Assembly (NCBI RefSeq): GCF_005239225.2 | Contig: NC_133296.1 | Location: forward strand, 14,880,001-14,944,000 | DNA: 64,000 nucleotides | Reading direction: 5' to 3' | From: Populus alba | Lineage: Eukaryota > Streptophyta > Magnoliopsida > Malpighiales > Salicaceae | Part shown: positions 34,061 through 46,103 of the stretch, one piece after another | Numbering within the stretch: position 1 is the stretch's first letter | Layout: every line of letters begins with the position of its first letter | Notes under the pieces: model-generated | Seen by the model: only the letters and a program-made list of their open reading frames with translations | What the model was told of the DNA's origin: nothing | The model's database searches: none | Position numbers and translations under genes: made by a program

Positions 34061-34915
34061 CATTATATAAAAATAACGCATGGTTTTTTCCCTCATCAAT
34101 GGCCTCGAAAACTTATCACAGATGTTTTGTAGTTTTATCCATCAGGAACAATAGCACGTTATAGAGCCAGAAAAGGTTGGAAGATGCAAGCCAGCTGGCA
34201 AATATTACTGTTCATTTGGTTTTTTGTGGTTGGAATGGTGAAAAGATTAGAGAAATGCATTACAGTATGCAAGTATATCAATTTGGTTAGCTTAGGTTTA
34301 TTTCCAGAACCCAGAAATGATGACAAAAGTCACATCTCAGAGCAGATCCAAAATACCTTAGACCTCATTTCCACGAGTCATGCCATGCAACCCACAAAAT
34401 GCTTTTTTATTTTCTTAGGTAATTTAAGCCCACATCAAGAATACATTTGTAAACTTATGTAATTGTTGAATGCAGAACCAGGGAGAGATTTGAAGTTTTG
34501 AATCCACAAGAGTTCATTAAAATTGGTACGAGTACATTTCAGATAGTAAGTCAGCAAAGAAACCTTTTTTTCTACAATTCTCTAGGAAATACAACTTTCT
34601 CGTAGATTTCAAGCTAAACCACGCCTAGAATAATAGATGAGCACATCATAAAATCCCAGGAGTGAATTTGACTTGAACACCAAGAATGTGACTGGTAGAA
34701 ATGTCAGTTTTGCTACCTTAGCCACAAATTTACAGGTAGTTCTGGTTGCAAATAACCATAGGTTGACTGTCCAAATCGTTTGAATTGGATCAAGCACAAA
34801 TCCACCAGCAATCATAACCTAGTTGCTGAGTCTTGAGCACAAATCCACCTGCAATCATAGTTGTTGAGCTGCGAAAGTTGGGTGATTAGGCTCATTAAAA
34901 CAACCTTTCAGTAAG
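34061..34915. other. Intergenic region and 3' UTR of the transporter gene
   Basis: Only short open frames that lack recognisable motifs. The right half is likely the 3' UTR of the minus-strand transporter. A repeated phrase, GAGCACAAATCCACC and CAATCATA, occurs near 34790 and 34835. Confidence 0.4.
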
Positions 34916-37035
34916 TCATTGTTTCTGCACAAGATGCACGACATCTCCAAGCTCTACTTCGCTTCCTTGCCATTCATGCTCATCCTTAAATAGCAGTTCA
35001 ATCTGCTCCAATGACTTCCCTTTCGTCTCTGGAACAAGTGCGTAGACAAAAAGGACTGAAATGGCTGAAATTACAGAAAAGACAAAGAATGTTCCACCAA
35101 CAGAAATTGCACGGGTAACGGAGAGGAAAGACATGGCAACCAAGCCACTGCACACCCTATTCCCTACTGCACCAAGTGCAGCCGCTTGAGCACGTAGCCT
35201 TAGAGGGAAAATTTCTGATGTCAAGACCCAGCAAACAGGGCCAATTCCCACCGAAAAGAATGCAACATTTGAACAGACAAAAAGAATTGCCATTGCAATC
35301 CCAACCTGCCCTTGCCCAATAAAAGTGAGAGTAACACCAATGCTGAACAAACAAATAGTCATCCCAATTGTACTTACATAGAGCAAAGGTTTTCTCCCAA
35401 GTTTGTCAATAAGAAATATGGCAACCAATATGAAAGCGGTTTTCGAAACACCTACAGCAACGGTTGCAGCGAGAAGCTTTGACTTATCCTGAATACCAGC
35501 TCCTTGGAAGATTTCAGGGCTATAGTAAACAGTTGCATCTATTCCGGTGATCTGTTGGAAGCACTGGATTCCAAAACCAGTGATCAGCATTCGGCGAAGA
35601 GAAGGTGAAGGGCTTAACATTTCACGCCACACAGCTTTCTCTTCATACTTCTCAGCTGAACCAGTTCCAGCAGCTAGTAAGATTTCTGCAAGTCTCTCCT
35701 CCACTTCTGCCTCATTGTCAATTGTCTTTAACATGACTGTTCTTGCTTCTTCAACTCGGTTTTTTCATGACCAACCACCTTGGTGACTCTGGGATTATGA
35801 AGAGTGCAGCTCCAATGAAGAATGAGGGGAGAATTCCGACGCCAAGCATTACCCTCCAGCTTATATGTTCTGGAAGACCTGAAAATGCAAAGTTCGAGAC
35901 ATAACCGAGTAATATCCCGAGGTTTATGAAAATCTCTGGGAAGGAAGTAAGAGAACCTCTGGTAACACTTGGTGATATCTCAGCAATATAGATTGGGGCA
36001 ATCATGACACCAAACCCTATTCCAATACCAGCCAAAATCTTCCTATTATTAACACTTCGAAGAAGGAGCAAGTGTCATTGTAGCTGCACCTGTTTGAAAG
36101 ATAATGGCTGCTAAAGCCATTGTCCATTTCCTACCAATAATATCCGATGTTCTTCCACCAGCTAAACTACCAAAAAGTGAAAGAATGCTTAAACACCCAA
36201 TAAGTACTTCTTCTTGTACCTCAGTTATCTTTAGATCTTCTTGAATGAATATGATTGCTCCACTCATGACACCGACATCTGCAGATTGAAAAACATAATC
36301 ATAAATAATAAAGTAGTTTTCCATTATAATGATCAAAGATAAAGTGTTATAAGATTCTTAATCCAAACATAACAACCTACCACCCAACCTATTGAAATTC
36401 TAGATCACCCTTGATTCAATAATTAAAAGTATTAACCATTCTTCAATCATGAACAAAGACACTCAAAAAGCAAAATTAGCTTTGTCAGTTCCATCTGATT
36501 CATATATTTTGATTACCATTAATGCATCTTAAATTGAAAAAAAAAAAAGAAGGAAGGAAATTTAATAGATTGACTTCCACAAGACTTGAACTTTAGTTTT
36601 CTGCTAATTCACAAGCACAATGTCCACAGAAGATTTTATGAACTTTCCAAAAAATGAAACAAAACAGTATTTTCCCCCTACTAATTAAGCATGGAGGACT
36701 TGTCAAACCAAACAATCAAGAACAAATATCAGCCAAACAAAATGAACTAAGACAACAGAAACAAAAACAGCAACAACAGCACTACCATCTCAAATGGGGA
36801 AAAAAATGAGAGCTTGATTACCATAGCCAAGAAGAACAGAATTGAGGGATGCAAAAATGGCACAAGCAAGAACATATTTTCTAGTACTGCTACTCCTCTT
36901 TTCTTGATGATGATGATGTGAACCATCATCAAAATCCTCTGTAACTTCAGAATCCATTCTCCTGTACTTATTCTTGGTTCCAATAGACAAACCAACCTCT
37001 CCATTCCCATTTTCTTGGACACCAACCAATCCCAT
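34916..37035 (-). CDS. Polyol/monosaccharide transporter (polyol transporter 4-like), with frame breaks
   Basis: Exon 1 37035-36822 and exon 2 36278-34916, GT-AG. This is a major facilitator superfamily sugar carrier with 12 membrane spans, expected to import polyols or sugars with protons. Visible motifs: GVMSGA in the first span, GGRTSDIIGRKW, PESPRWLV, a QQITGIDATVYYSPEIF stretch in helix 7 and PETKGKSLEQIE at the end. A hydrophilic N-terminus carries HHHH. Three single-base shifts break the frame: a missing base near 36060-36065, another in an A run at 36034-36037, and an extra base in the T run at 35760-35765. Allowing for these, the frame runs unbroken for 525 codons, close to the family length I recall for Arabidopsis PMT4. 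I therefore suspect sequence errors, but a recent pseudogene is possible. Confidence 0.85.
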
Positions 37036-37700
37036 CTCTTTTTTCTTTACCTGTTCTGAGTCAAAGTAACACAAAAACTACACAGACCCAGAAGTTCTCT
37101 AACAGGAAAAGATGTCAGACTCGAGCTGAACTTAGGTTTTAGATCTGAAAATTTAAAGAGAGGAAGACATGTCCTAAGCAAGTGGGCCTTACTTTTTGCC
37201 AAGCAAGGTAAGCAGGACGCCACTTGAAGGTGTTGTAAATTATTCTTTGCATTAAATGGCGGTAAGCATCACAAGGCATTGACTTCCTACCTTAAACAAG
37301 GCTTATTGGCAATTTCAAGGGAACACTACAGGTACAAGCTTTTTTATTCCCACTATTTTTGTTCAAGTAAAGAAAATGTTTTTCTCAGTCCCATACTTTT
37401 TGTTTTCCTTTTTTGAATCCCTGAGATTGATTAAAGAATGGATAATGCAAAGGATAATTAAATTTCTTACACAAACGTTTTTACTAAATGACATGGCAAA
37501 AGCTTTTACTAAATTTATCGGCAATAGTACAAGATTTTGTCTGAACTTGGGCAGCCATAATGGCGCATGAACACTGCGTTGGAATAAACTACCAACCAAT
37601 CAATGCAAGATTTGCGATGATGGAATTTCCACAGCACACCAATCGGATGGAAGATAGAGTTAGTTTCGAGTGTGAAAGCTAAAGTGTTAAACCCACTCTC
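37036..37700. promoter_or_regulatory. Upstream region of the transporter gene
   Basis: Presumed 5' UTR and promoter of the minus-strand transporter. There is no distinct element that I would name. A short open frame at 37376-37570 has no recognisable domain. Confidence 0.35.
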
Positions 37701-40604
37701 TTAACCCCCCACCGACAAGAGTTGTGATAGGTTATTGGACCCTTGAGCATCACTTCACAGAGATGAATATTGATTTAAATGATTTGGTTTGTATTAAAAA
37801 AAATCAATCAAATTAAATTTATTTTCCAAAAATTTAAATGGTTTTAATTGGGTTCAATTTGGTTTTACATTTATCAAAATCATATTAGTCCAATTTAAAT
37901 TAAGTCTTTAATTTGATTGCTTTTTTTATTTGATTTGATTTGATTTCTCAATGTGTGCACAAACTCTATTAATTGATTGATTTGATTTGAAAAAAATTAA
38001 AAGGTTATGCTATCAAGAATAGCACAACCTTTGAGATTTTCAAGGTTACATCTAATTAGATATGAAACTATTATATCCCGAGCATGTAAAAAGCCTAACA
38101 TGTATATTTTTGGATCAGATAGACATGTCGTCTAATAAGAAGCTTGGTCACATTAAATGAGTTATTTGATGAAAATAATGAAGTCTTTTAGATTAATCAT
38201 TGGATAAAACTAAAATTTCTCAAAAGATTTTACAAGCTCTATTTTATAAAAGAATTAGATAACTATAACTAATCAATGTTAGAAAAGCCTTTAAAATTAT
38301 ACTTAGAAGTTGTTATTTTTTGTTATTTTTTTATTTTTAGCTTAATTTAGTACTCATTTAGGCCAAACTTTTACACTAAGAAAATTTCATGTTAGCATAC
38401 CCTTTTTTATTTTTAATAGTTGTTTTACTCTTAGTAATGCAGCCTTTAAAATGTTTTTCAAGATTTTTGTTGGTTGTGCTATTTCTTAGTGATGCAATCA
38501 ACAAAAACGTGTTATTTCTCTGACTAATATATGAGATTTTTTTCTTATACTTACTTTTATATTATTGAGTATAATTTTTTAGTCAAATCGCTTGATCGAG
38601 TTGCATATTTTCTAAGAGATTTTTAAAACCTTGTTTTCTATAGGGTTAAAATATCACAACAATTGAAGATCAAAAAAACCTTTTGACAATACTTAAAAGT
38701 TACTATTCGAGATTTGTTATATTTTTTTATTGGATTTAAAATTATTTTTTTATTTGAATTAAAAATCTTTTATCATTTTTCTAGCTTTTATTTAGGATGT
38801 TTTTCCTTGACTTTTATTACTTTTCCTTTACTTTTGGATTTAGTTTTTGGTTTAAGTAAGTTTTTATATTTATTTAAAGAGTTGTAAACTTTCTAAATAT
38901 GCATACTACTAAACAAAAAATATTCAATAATTAAGATTTTCATGTGATTTTTTTTTCAGCATAATTGTGTGTTCTTATGTTAGCCGTCTTTTTTTTGTTG
39001 CTTCCATCATCTTAGTTGGTATTAAAGTTTTGTATCAATTAATATTAGAATCCAACAATCTCAGGTTATTGTATGCTACTAAATAACTATAGTTAAAAGA
39101 TCACATAACATAGTGTGTTCAGGTAAAAAGGATGAGGAGGTTCTCTTTCAGGATAGAAATGTTCAAGAGCTTATAATAAAAGACATGCAAAGACATGGTA
39201 GAATTGAAAAGGGGGTGTTCAAGAATTGGTGATAAAAGATATGCATTAAAATTGTAAAATTAACCCATCAAGTGGTAAAGGTGAGAAGCATGGGGAATTA
39301 TGAAAAGAGTGATTACAAACTCATGGCTAGTTTTTGAAAACCTGTTTAAAAAAACAAAAGCAAAGGAGGCAACTTTTTGATTCATATAAGTATTGTGAAG
39401 ATTTTAGTGATCTCATTTATAATGAGATAAACGTTGAATTGGTTTTCTCCACTAACTTATAATGTTTATTTTCATGATGATATCATTGATGATGTTCTTA
39501 TTCATAAAATAGGGGTTGAGTATAAAGAAAACACGGAAGGAGCTCAAGAAAAGAAAATTGTTGACTTTAAACTATGCTAATCATTTTAATTACAAGATTA
39601 ATGTTGTCATGTGTTCAAGGGTTATATGGATACAATAATTATTGGTGAAACAAGTTTGAGATTTAGAATTCTTTATTTTAAAAGCCAATGGAAGAGAAAT
39701 AATTTATAAATTCAAGGTAAAACTCAGCTCTTAATTCATTGGTTTTATTTAAAAAAAAAATATATTTTTATCAAAATAAAAAAAAAATTTATTATTTTTT
39801 AAGAAAAAAACATTTTAATTTCTTTTAAGGATCTCACCCCATAATCTCGGTTGGATTTTATTACTATATCCAAAACTTGAAAAATTTCATTCTATAATTG
39901 AGGGCTAACGGCCCAATAATAGTTCATTGTTACATTACACCCGTGACCTGTCCTACAAAACATTAACGCAAAAAATAAAATGGCTAAGCCCAATTCTATA
40001 ATACATCATAGGAAAAGATTTTATTGGGCTAGAGGTTAGTCGGTTTCAGCCAATTTAATTTATCAGGACTATTAATTAAAAAAACTTTAAAAAACCCAAC
40101 TTTAGTTCCAAATCTATATACTCATTTTTAATTGAGTCCCAAATCCATAAATTTTGTCAAATTGATTACAAAGGTTTCAAAAGATTCTCAATTCAGTTTT
40201 TTCATTTTCTAATTTTCATCAATTTAAAAAAAAATGTCAATTTTTTCATCAAATATATTAAAATTAAAATTAAAATTAAAATTAAAAATATTCACAAAAG
40301 AAAGCAATTGAAAATGTAGGAACTATTATTCTCAAAACAAAAAAAATGTAGGAACTATTTGGAACCTAATTGAAATGAACTATAAGTGTGAGATGTAATT
40401 GAAAAAAAATATATACATGTGGGACTAAATTGAGTTTTTCTAAGAAAATAAACCGACTTTGTGTAAAAATAAAGAAAAGGAAATGCGAGAAAAATCTCTC
40501 CATCGTCTCCGAAACCAGACCGTCATCCATTAAAGCTATTTCTGTTACCTTCACAAAATCAAACCCTAGAAATCCTAGTAAAGGGGAAAAAATACCTCAT
40601 CAAA
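37701..40604. other. AT-rich intergenic DNA before the splicing-factor gene
   Basis: No supported gene. A region at about 39120-39720 is less AT-rich and has broken frames (for example FSDLIYNEINVELVF) that may be a decayed retroelement or gene piece; I cannot name it. 40264-40288 holds AAAATT repeats. The last 200 bases are the 5' leader of the plus-strand gene. Confidence 0.4.
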
Positions 40605-43600
40605 ATGGTTTTCATAAGAACCCAACAAGCACCAACAAAACCCTATACATTCACACAAACCCTACCAGCACAACCCTTCATGCCCTCAAACACCAAATTC
40701 AACTCCAAACCCTAATCCCAATCTCTCAACAAAACCTTCTTCTTCCGAAGATTTTCCAAAATCCAAACACCCTTTTGCTGTCTCAACTTGACATTACCAA
40801 TAACACAACCCTAACCCTTCACATCCCTTTACTTGGGGGGATGCAAGCTCCGGTCGCACCGAAATCCCGACTGGATTTTTTAAATTCAAAGCCTCCAGCT
40901 AATTATGTTGCGGGGTTAGGGCGTGGTGCTACTGGTTTTACTACTCGTTCTGATATTGGTCCGGCACGGGCTGCACCGGATTTGCCTGATAGGAATGCCG
41001 GGGCGGCAGCTGCGGGGCCGGGGGGTGGTGCGGGCCGGGGGAAAGGGGGGAAAGGAGGGGAGGACGAGGATGAGGACGAGAATGAGGAAAAAGGGTATGA
41101 TGAGAATCAGAAGTTTGATGAGTTTGAAGGGAATGATGTGGGGTTGTTTGCTTCGGCGGAGTATGATGAGGACGATAGGGAGGCAGATGCAGTGTGGGAG
41201 GAGATTGATAAGAGGATGGATTCGAGGAGGAAGGATAGAAGGGAAGCTAGGTTAAAGGAGGAAATTGAAAAGTATAGGGCTTCGAATCCGAAGATTACTG
41301 AGCAGTTTGCTGATTTGAAGAGGAAGTTAGTAACATTGTCTGCTGAAGAGTGGGAGACTATTCCAGATATTGGGGATTATTCATTGAGGAATAAGAAGAA
41401 GAGGTTTGAGAGTTTTGTGCCGGTTCCGGATACTTTGTTGGAGAAAGCTAGACAGGAGCAGGAACATGTTACTGCATTGGATCCTAAAAGTAGGGCGGCT
41501 GGCGGAGCTGAGACGCCATGGGGGCAGACGCCAGTCACAGATTTGACTGCTGTCGGAGAAGGAAGAGGGACTGTTTTGTCATTGAAGTTGGATAGGTTGT
41601 CAGATTCGGTTTCTGGGTTGACTGTTGTTGATCCTAAAGGGTATTTGACTGATTTGAAGAGTATGAAGATTACTAGTGATGCAGAGATTTCGGATATTAA
41701 GAAGGCTAGGTTGTTGTTGAAGAGTGTTACACAGACGAATCCAAAACATCCCCCTGGTTGGATTGCTGCGGCAAGGTTAGAAGAGGTGGCAGGGAAGATT
41801 CAGGCGGCTAGGCTGTTGATACAAAAAGGGTGCGAGGAATGTCCTACGAATGAGGATGTCTGGTTGGAGGCTTGCAGGTTGTCGAATCCTGATGAAGCGA
41901 AGGGGGTTATTGCTAAGGGAGTTAAGAGGATTCCCATTCCGTCAAGTTGTGGATGCAGGCTGCGAAATTGGAGAATGATGATTTTACTAAGCGGAAGGTT
42001 TTTGTTGAAGGGTTTAGAGCATATCCCGGATTCTGTGAGGCTGTGGAAAGCAGCGGTGGAGTTGTGTAATGAGGAGGATGCTAGGACTTTACTTGGTAGG
42101 GCAGTGGAATGCTGTCCTTTGCATGTTGAGTTGTGGTTAGCATTTGCAAGGTTGGAGACGTATGAAAATGCGAGGAAGGTGTTGAATAGGGCGAGAGAAA
42201 AGTTGCCCAAGGAGCCAGCTATATGGATTACTGCTGCCAAGTTGGAGGAGGCAAATGGGAATACACCAATGGTTGGGAAGCTTATTGAGAGAGGTATTAG
42301 GGCTTTGCAGAGAGAAGGGGTGGTGATTGATAGGGAGGAATGGATGAAGGAGGCTGAGGCAGCGGAGAGGGCTGGTTCTGTGGCAACTTGTCAAGCGATT
42401 ATTAAGAACACAATTGGAATTGGAGTCGAAGAAGAGGATAGAAAGCGAACATGGGTGGCGGATGCAGAGGAGTGTAAGAAGAGAGGGTCTATTGAGACTG
42501 CTAGAGCAATTTATGCGCATGCATTGACGGTGTTTTTGACCAAGAAGAGTATTTGGCTTAAGGCAGCACAGCTTGAGAAGAGTCATGGCACAAGAGAATC
42601 CCTCGATGCATTGCTACGGAAGGCAGTTACTTACAGGCCACAGGCTGAAGTTCTATGGCTTATGGGCGCTAAAGAGAAGTGGCTTGCCGGAGATGTACCT
42701 TCTGCCCGAGCCATTCTTCAAGAAGCTTATGCTGCAATACCGAACTCTGAGGAGATTTGGCTTGCAGCATTTAAGCTTGAATTTGAGAATCATGAGCCAG
42801 AAAGAGCTAGAATGTTGCTAGCTAAGGCAAGAGAAAGAGGTGGTACAGAAAGAGTCTGGATGAAGTCTGCAATTGTAGAAAGAGAATTAGGCAATATCGA
42901 GGAGGAGAGGAAACTGCTGGATGAAGGGTTGCAGCGTTTCCCTTCATTCTTCAAACTGTGGTTGATGCTTGGGCAGCTCGAGGAACGTCTTGGTAATTTG
43001 GATAAAGCCAAGGAAATTTATGAGGCGGGTTTGAAGTCCTGCCCAAGTCATGTGCCTCTTTGGCTTTCTCTTGCTAACCTCGAGGAGAAAACAAATGGGC
43101 TCAGTAAAGCTCGAGCAGTGCTTACCATGGCAAGGAAGAAGAATCCTAAGAACCCTGAACTTTGGCTTGCTGCAATCCGTGCTGAATCAAGGCATGGGAA
43201 TAATAAGGAAGCTGACAACTTGATGGCAAAAGCATTGCAGGAATGTCCCACCAGTGGCATCCTTTGGGCAGCATCTATTGAGATGGCTCCTCGTGCTCAA
43301 CATAAAAGCAAGAGCGCGGATGCAATTAAGAAATGTAGTCCTCATGATCCACATGTTTACAACTGCTGTGGCCAAGTTGTTCTGGCGGGAAAGGAAGGTT
43401 GACAAAGCTAGGAGTTGGCTGAACAGGGCAGTTACCCTTGCCCCAGATATTGGAGATTTCTGGGCGTATTACTACAAATTTGAACTTCAACATGGGACTG
43501 ACGAAGACCAGAAGGATGTCTTGAAGAGGTGCATTGCTGCAGAACCAAAGCATGGTGAAAAATGGCAAACGATTTCAAAGGCTGTGGAGAACTCTCACCA

Positions 43601-43678
43601 GCCTACTGAAGCCATCTTGAAGAAAGTGGTGGTTGTTCTTGGAAGGAAGAGAGTGCTTCCGAAAATAATGACCATTAG
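40605..43678 (+). CDS. STA1: Pre-mRNA-processing factor 6 homologue (STA1/PRP6), with frame breaks
   Basis: Apparently single-exon. PRP6-type proteins bridge U5 and U4/U6 in the tri-snRNP and are needed for splicing; the plant form STABILIZED1 also affects stress-transcript turnover. The N-terminus has a ubiquitin-like stretch ending TLTLHIPLLGGMQAP, then LDFLNSKPPANYVAGLGRGA, the PRP1 domain and many HAT/TPR helices such as SVRLWKAAVEL and CCPLHVELWLAFARLE. Start ATG 40605-40607 is chosen because MVFI precedes the ubiquitin-like part. Five single-base shifts occur: missing A at 40616-40617, missing A near 41937, extra T near 42002, extra T at 43356-43358 and missing A near 43643. Allowing for them gives 1024 aa, near the 1029 I recall for Arabidopsis. 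The stop is then TAG 43676-43678. Confidence 0.9.
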
Positions 43679-43689
43679 TTCCTTGTAAG

Positions 43690-46060
43690 CCCGTACCTTG
43701 AAATTATTTGTGTTTTTTGTTGTTTGGTAGACGATGAGCATTTAGCCTTTTCAGGTGTCGTTGTAGTGTTTTAGTCACCTCTTCCTTTACATGTCTTTTA
43801 TTAAACGCGTGTGAAGAACAAGCAGATGTTTAAGTGCCCATTTGACTTGCTGAAGCATCGTGACAGAACTTTTACCAAGTATTATTTTAATGTTTTATTA
43901 TGTCACGTTCCTGTCCTCGATGCTTCTTTGGCCTATCTCACTTTCGCAATTCTCAGTTAATTAATTGATGTTTTGATTTCACTTTCAAGGAATATAGGAA
44001 AGGAATGGAGTTTCTTTTAAATCTGTTTGTTACTCAAATTGCTAGCCCTCTGCTCTTAATTTACAGGACCTGTGAATTTCCTACCAAAATACTGAAAACA
44101 TTCACTTTAAAGAACATCCAAGCTGCTAATCTCAGCATTTTCCTCAACTTTTAGCCCTAAATTTTAGATGTTAAAATTCCATCATTTGAAGTTTCTGCTT
44201 ACTGTATGATGATTGGATGTTAATGAAATCTAATTTGAGCATATGTTGCTGGACGCTCATGATTGGATAAAGTGGCTCTGTAATTCTCTTGTGCTAACAA
44301 ATTTGAATTCTTTCCTCTGTTTCAGATGCAATATTTGTATTTTTTTGTTTATGTTTTTTGTCCTCCGATAATCATTTGAAGGCATTTCATGTTTAGTAAT
44401 ATTATTATTTTAAATGGTTAGACTAGCATGTATACAAAATTATGCCTGAAGTTGCAACAAGTTCAGGAATCACACGAGTCCTGGATCTGGCATTAGAGGG
44501 ATAGGAAGTAGTAGGATGCTGATTTTTCTAAAGTGAACGAGTTCAGTTGAGTGTCGAAGGTTGAAGATGGAAAAACTTTGGAATGGTATGTTGTCAGTGG
44601 ATATTGCAGTCTGTCCATTATGTGATTATCTTGAATCTTTATACCCAAACCTTTTCTCCATTTGATGGAATTAATGTTTCAGCTTTTGAGTGCTGAATGC
44701 CATTGCCCAAAAAATCTCTATATTATCCGTGGTCTGCCTGTACTGCTGCTATTTTGTAATTACGAGTTGCTAGTGCTCAGATGGATCTTCCCGTCATCTT
44801 TTTTTTTTTTTTTTTTTAATAACTCATTAATAGTTCTGTGCTAATTTGTCGAAATTTTGGCTTCTGCTGCAGATGGCATGTATTCAGTCCAGATATCTCT
44901 CATTGGTTCTTGATCATCTGCTGGAACTATTTTCTTATACTGGCACCTTCAAGACTTCCGCATGCTGTTTGTTTCATAAACTATTATCCTCTTGTTATGT
45001 GTTGTTTGGTTGCCCTTTTGACCATCAGGCCTCAAGGGATGTGTACGCTGCTGCTGTGGCGAATTGCTCAATGTGACTGGATCTGCTCTTGCTGCGTGGA
45101 TGTAATGGTGATTGTCTTTTCTGTATTTTAGCCATGGTGGCTTAATTTTTCTTTTTGGCTGCTGCTGGCCTCTTTTTGAGATGAATTTTGTTCCCGGCTG
45201 CTGATACGTGATGTTTCCGGGCTGTTGGCTGCAGCTTCTGCACTGTTCCTTTTCCCTTCATGGCTCAATAATTAATACAATAAAAGAGCTTTTGAGAGTC
45301 GAAACCTGACACAATTCTTTGATTTCATTTCTTTCCTGTGGTGCTCTGTGGTGACAAATTTGCAGTTATCTCGATACTGAAATGCTTTTATTTGGTCAGC
45401 TTGTATATGGGATAGCTGAATGGGCATTAACAAGACACTATGCCTCAAGGATCCAATATTTATTGTGATTTAAGCTATTCTTCTGGCTTTTCTTCTTTCC
45501 ATCTGCAGTATTTATAGCCTCTTGTTACTGGTTCAGAACTCCAAATTATGAATCTACATGCAACAATGTTGATTTTAACCATTCCTTCCCAGAAACAAAG
45601 CACCCCAACCTATATTTTGCAGGATCCAAGAACGATGTACAGGCAGTTTGATAGACGAAGTTTTGAGGTCCAGGCCTGAGCTAGCCAGGGCTCAACCATG
45701 GACTAGCAAGGGGATGGTTCTTTCTGCTCACTTTTCCCATCTTAAGCCCTAGCCGATTTCTAGAAAAAGTAGGTCTCTCCTCACATTCATGTGGAAGGGA
45801 TGAAGTATGCTCAAGAGGTATTTTCTTTCTTGCATATGCAGAAATTAATCAACAATGTATGGTGAATAAGGCCGCCTCCTCATGAAACCAATCCATTGAC
45901 CTCGCATTAAGAGAGCCGAGTAATGCTTAGACCACAAGATTGATGCCTGTCTAACAGCAAAAGGGCAGTGTCCACTAAAGGAGAAAGGAAAAGAACAGAG
46001 AATTTCATTAAACGGGAACTTGAGATACCTTGAACAAGGCTAATTGTAAGAGCAAAAAAA
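43690..46060. other. 3' UTR of the splicing-factor gene and intergenic DNA
   Basis: The first few hundred bases are likely 3' UTR. 44640-45300 is less AT-rich with two overlapping short open frames, but cysteine-rich translations with no family make coding unlikely. It may be part of a long transcript. I see no other gene. Confidence 0.4.
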
Positions 46061-46061
46061 A

Positions 46062-46101
<40 letters not shown>

Positions 46102-46103
46102 TA
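46050..46103. repeat. Poly-A followed by (TA)n
   Basis: About 28 A residues followed by about 25 bases of TA. This could be the tail of an old retrotransposed sequence or a simple repeat. Confidence 0.9.

Noticed and set aside
40430..40604. Upstream in-frame ATG that would lengthen the splicing factor
   Set aside because: The extra residues do not resemble the family start, while the ATG at 40605 gives MVFI before the ubiquitin-like segment once one missing base is allowed for.
44838..45131. Short cysteine-rich open frame after the splicing-factor gene
   Set aside because: No start context, domain or splice pattern; overlapping frames of similar length suggest chance in less AT-rich DNA.
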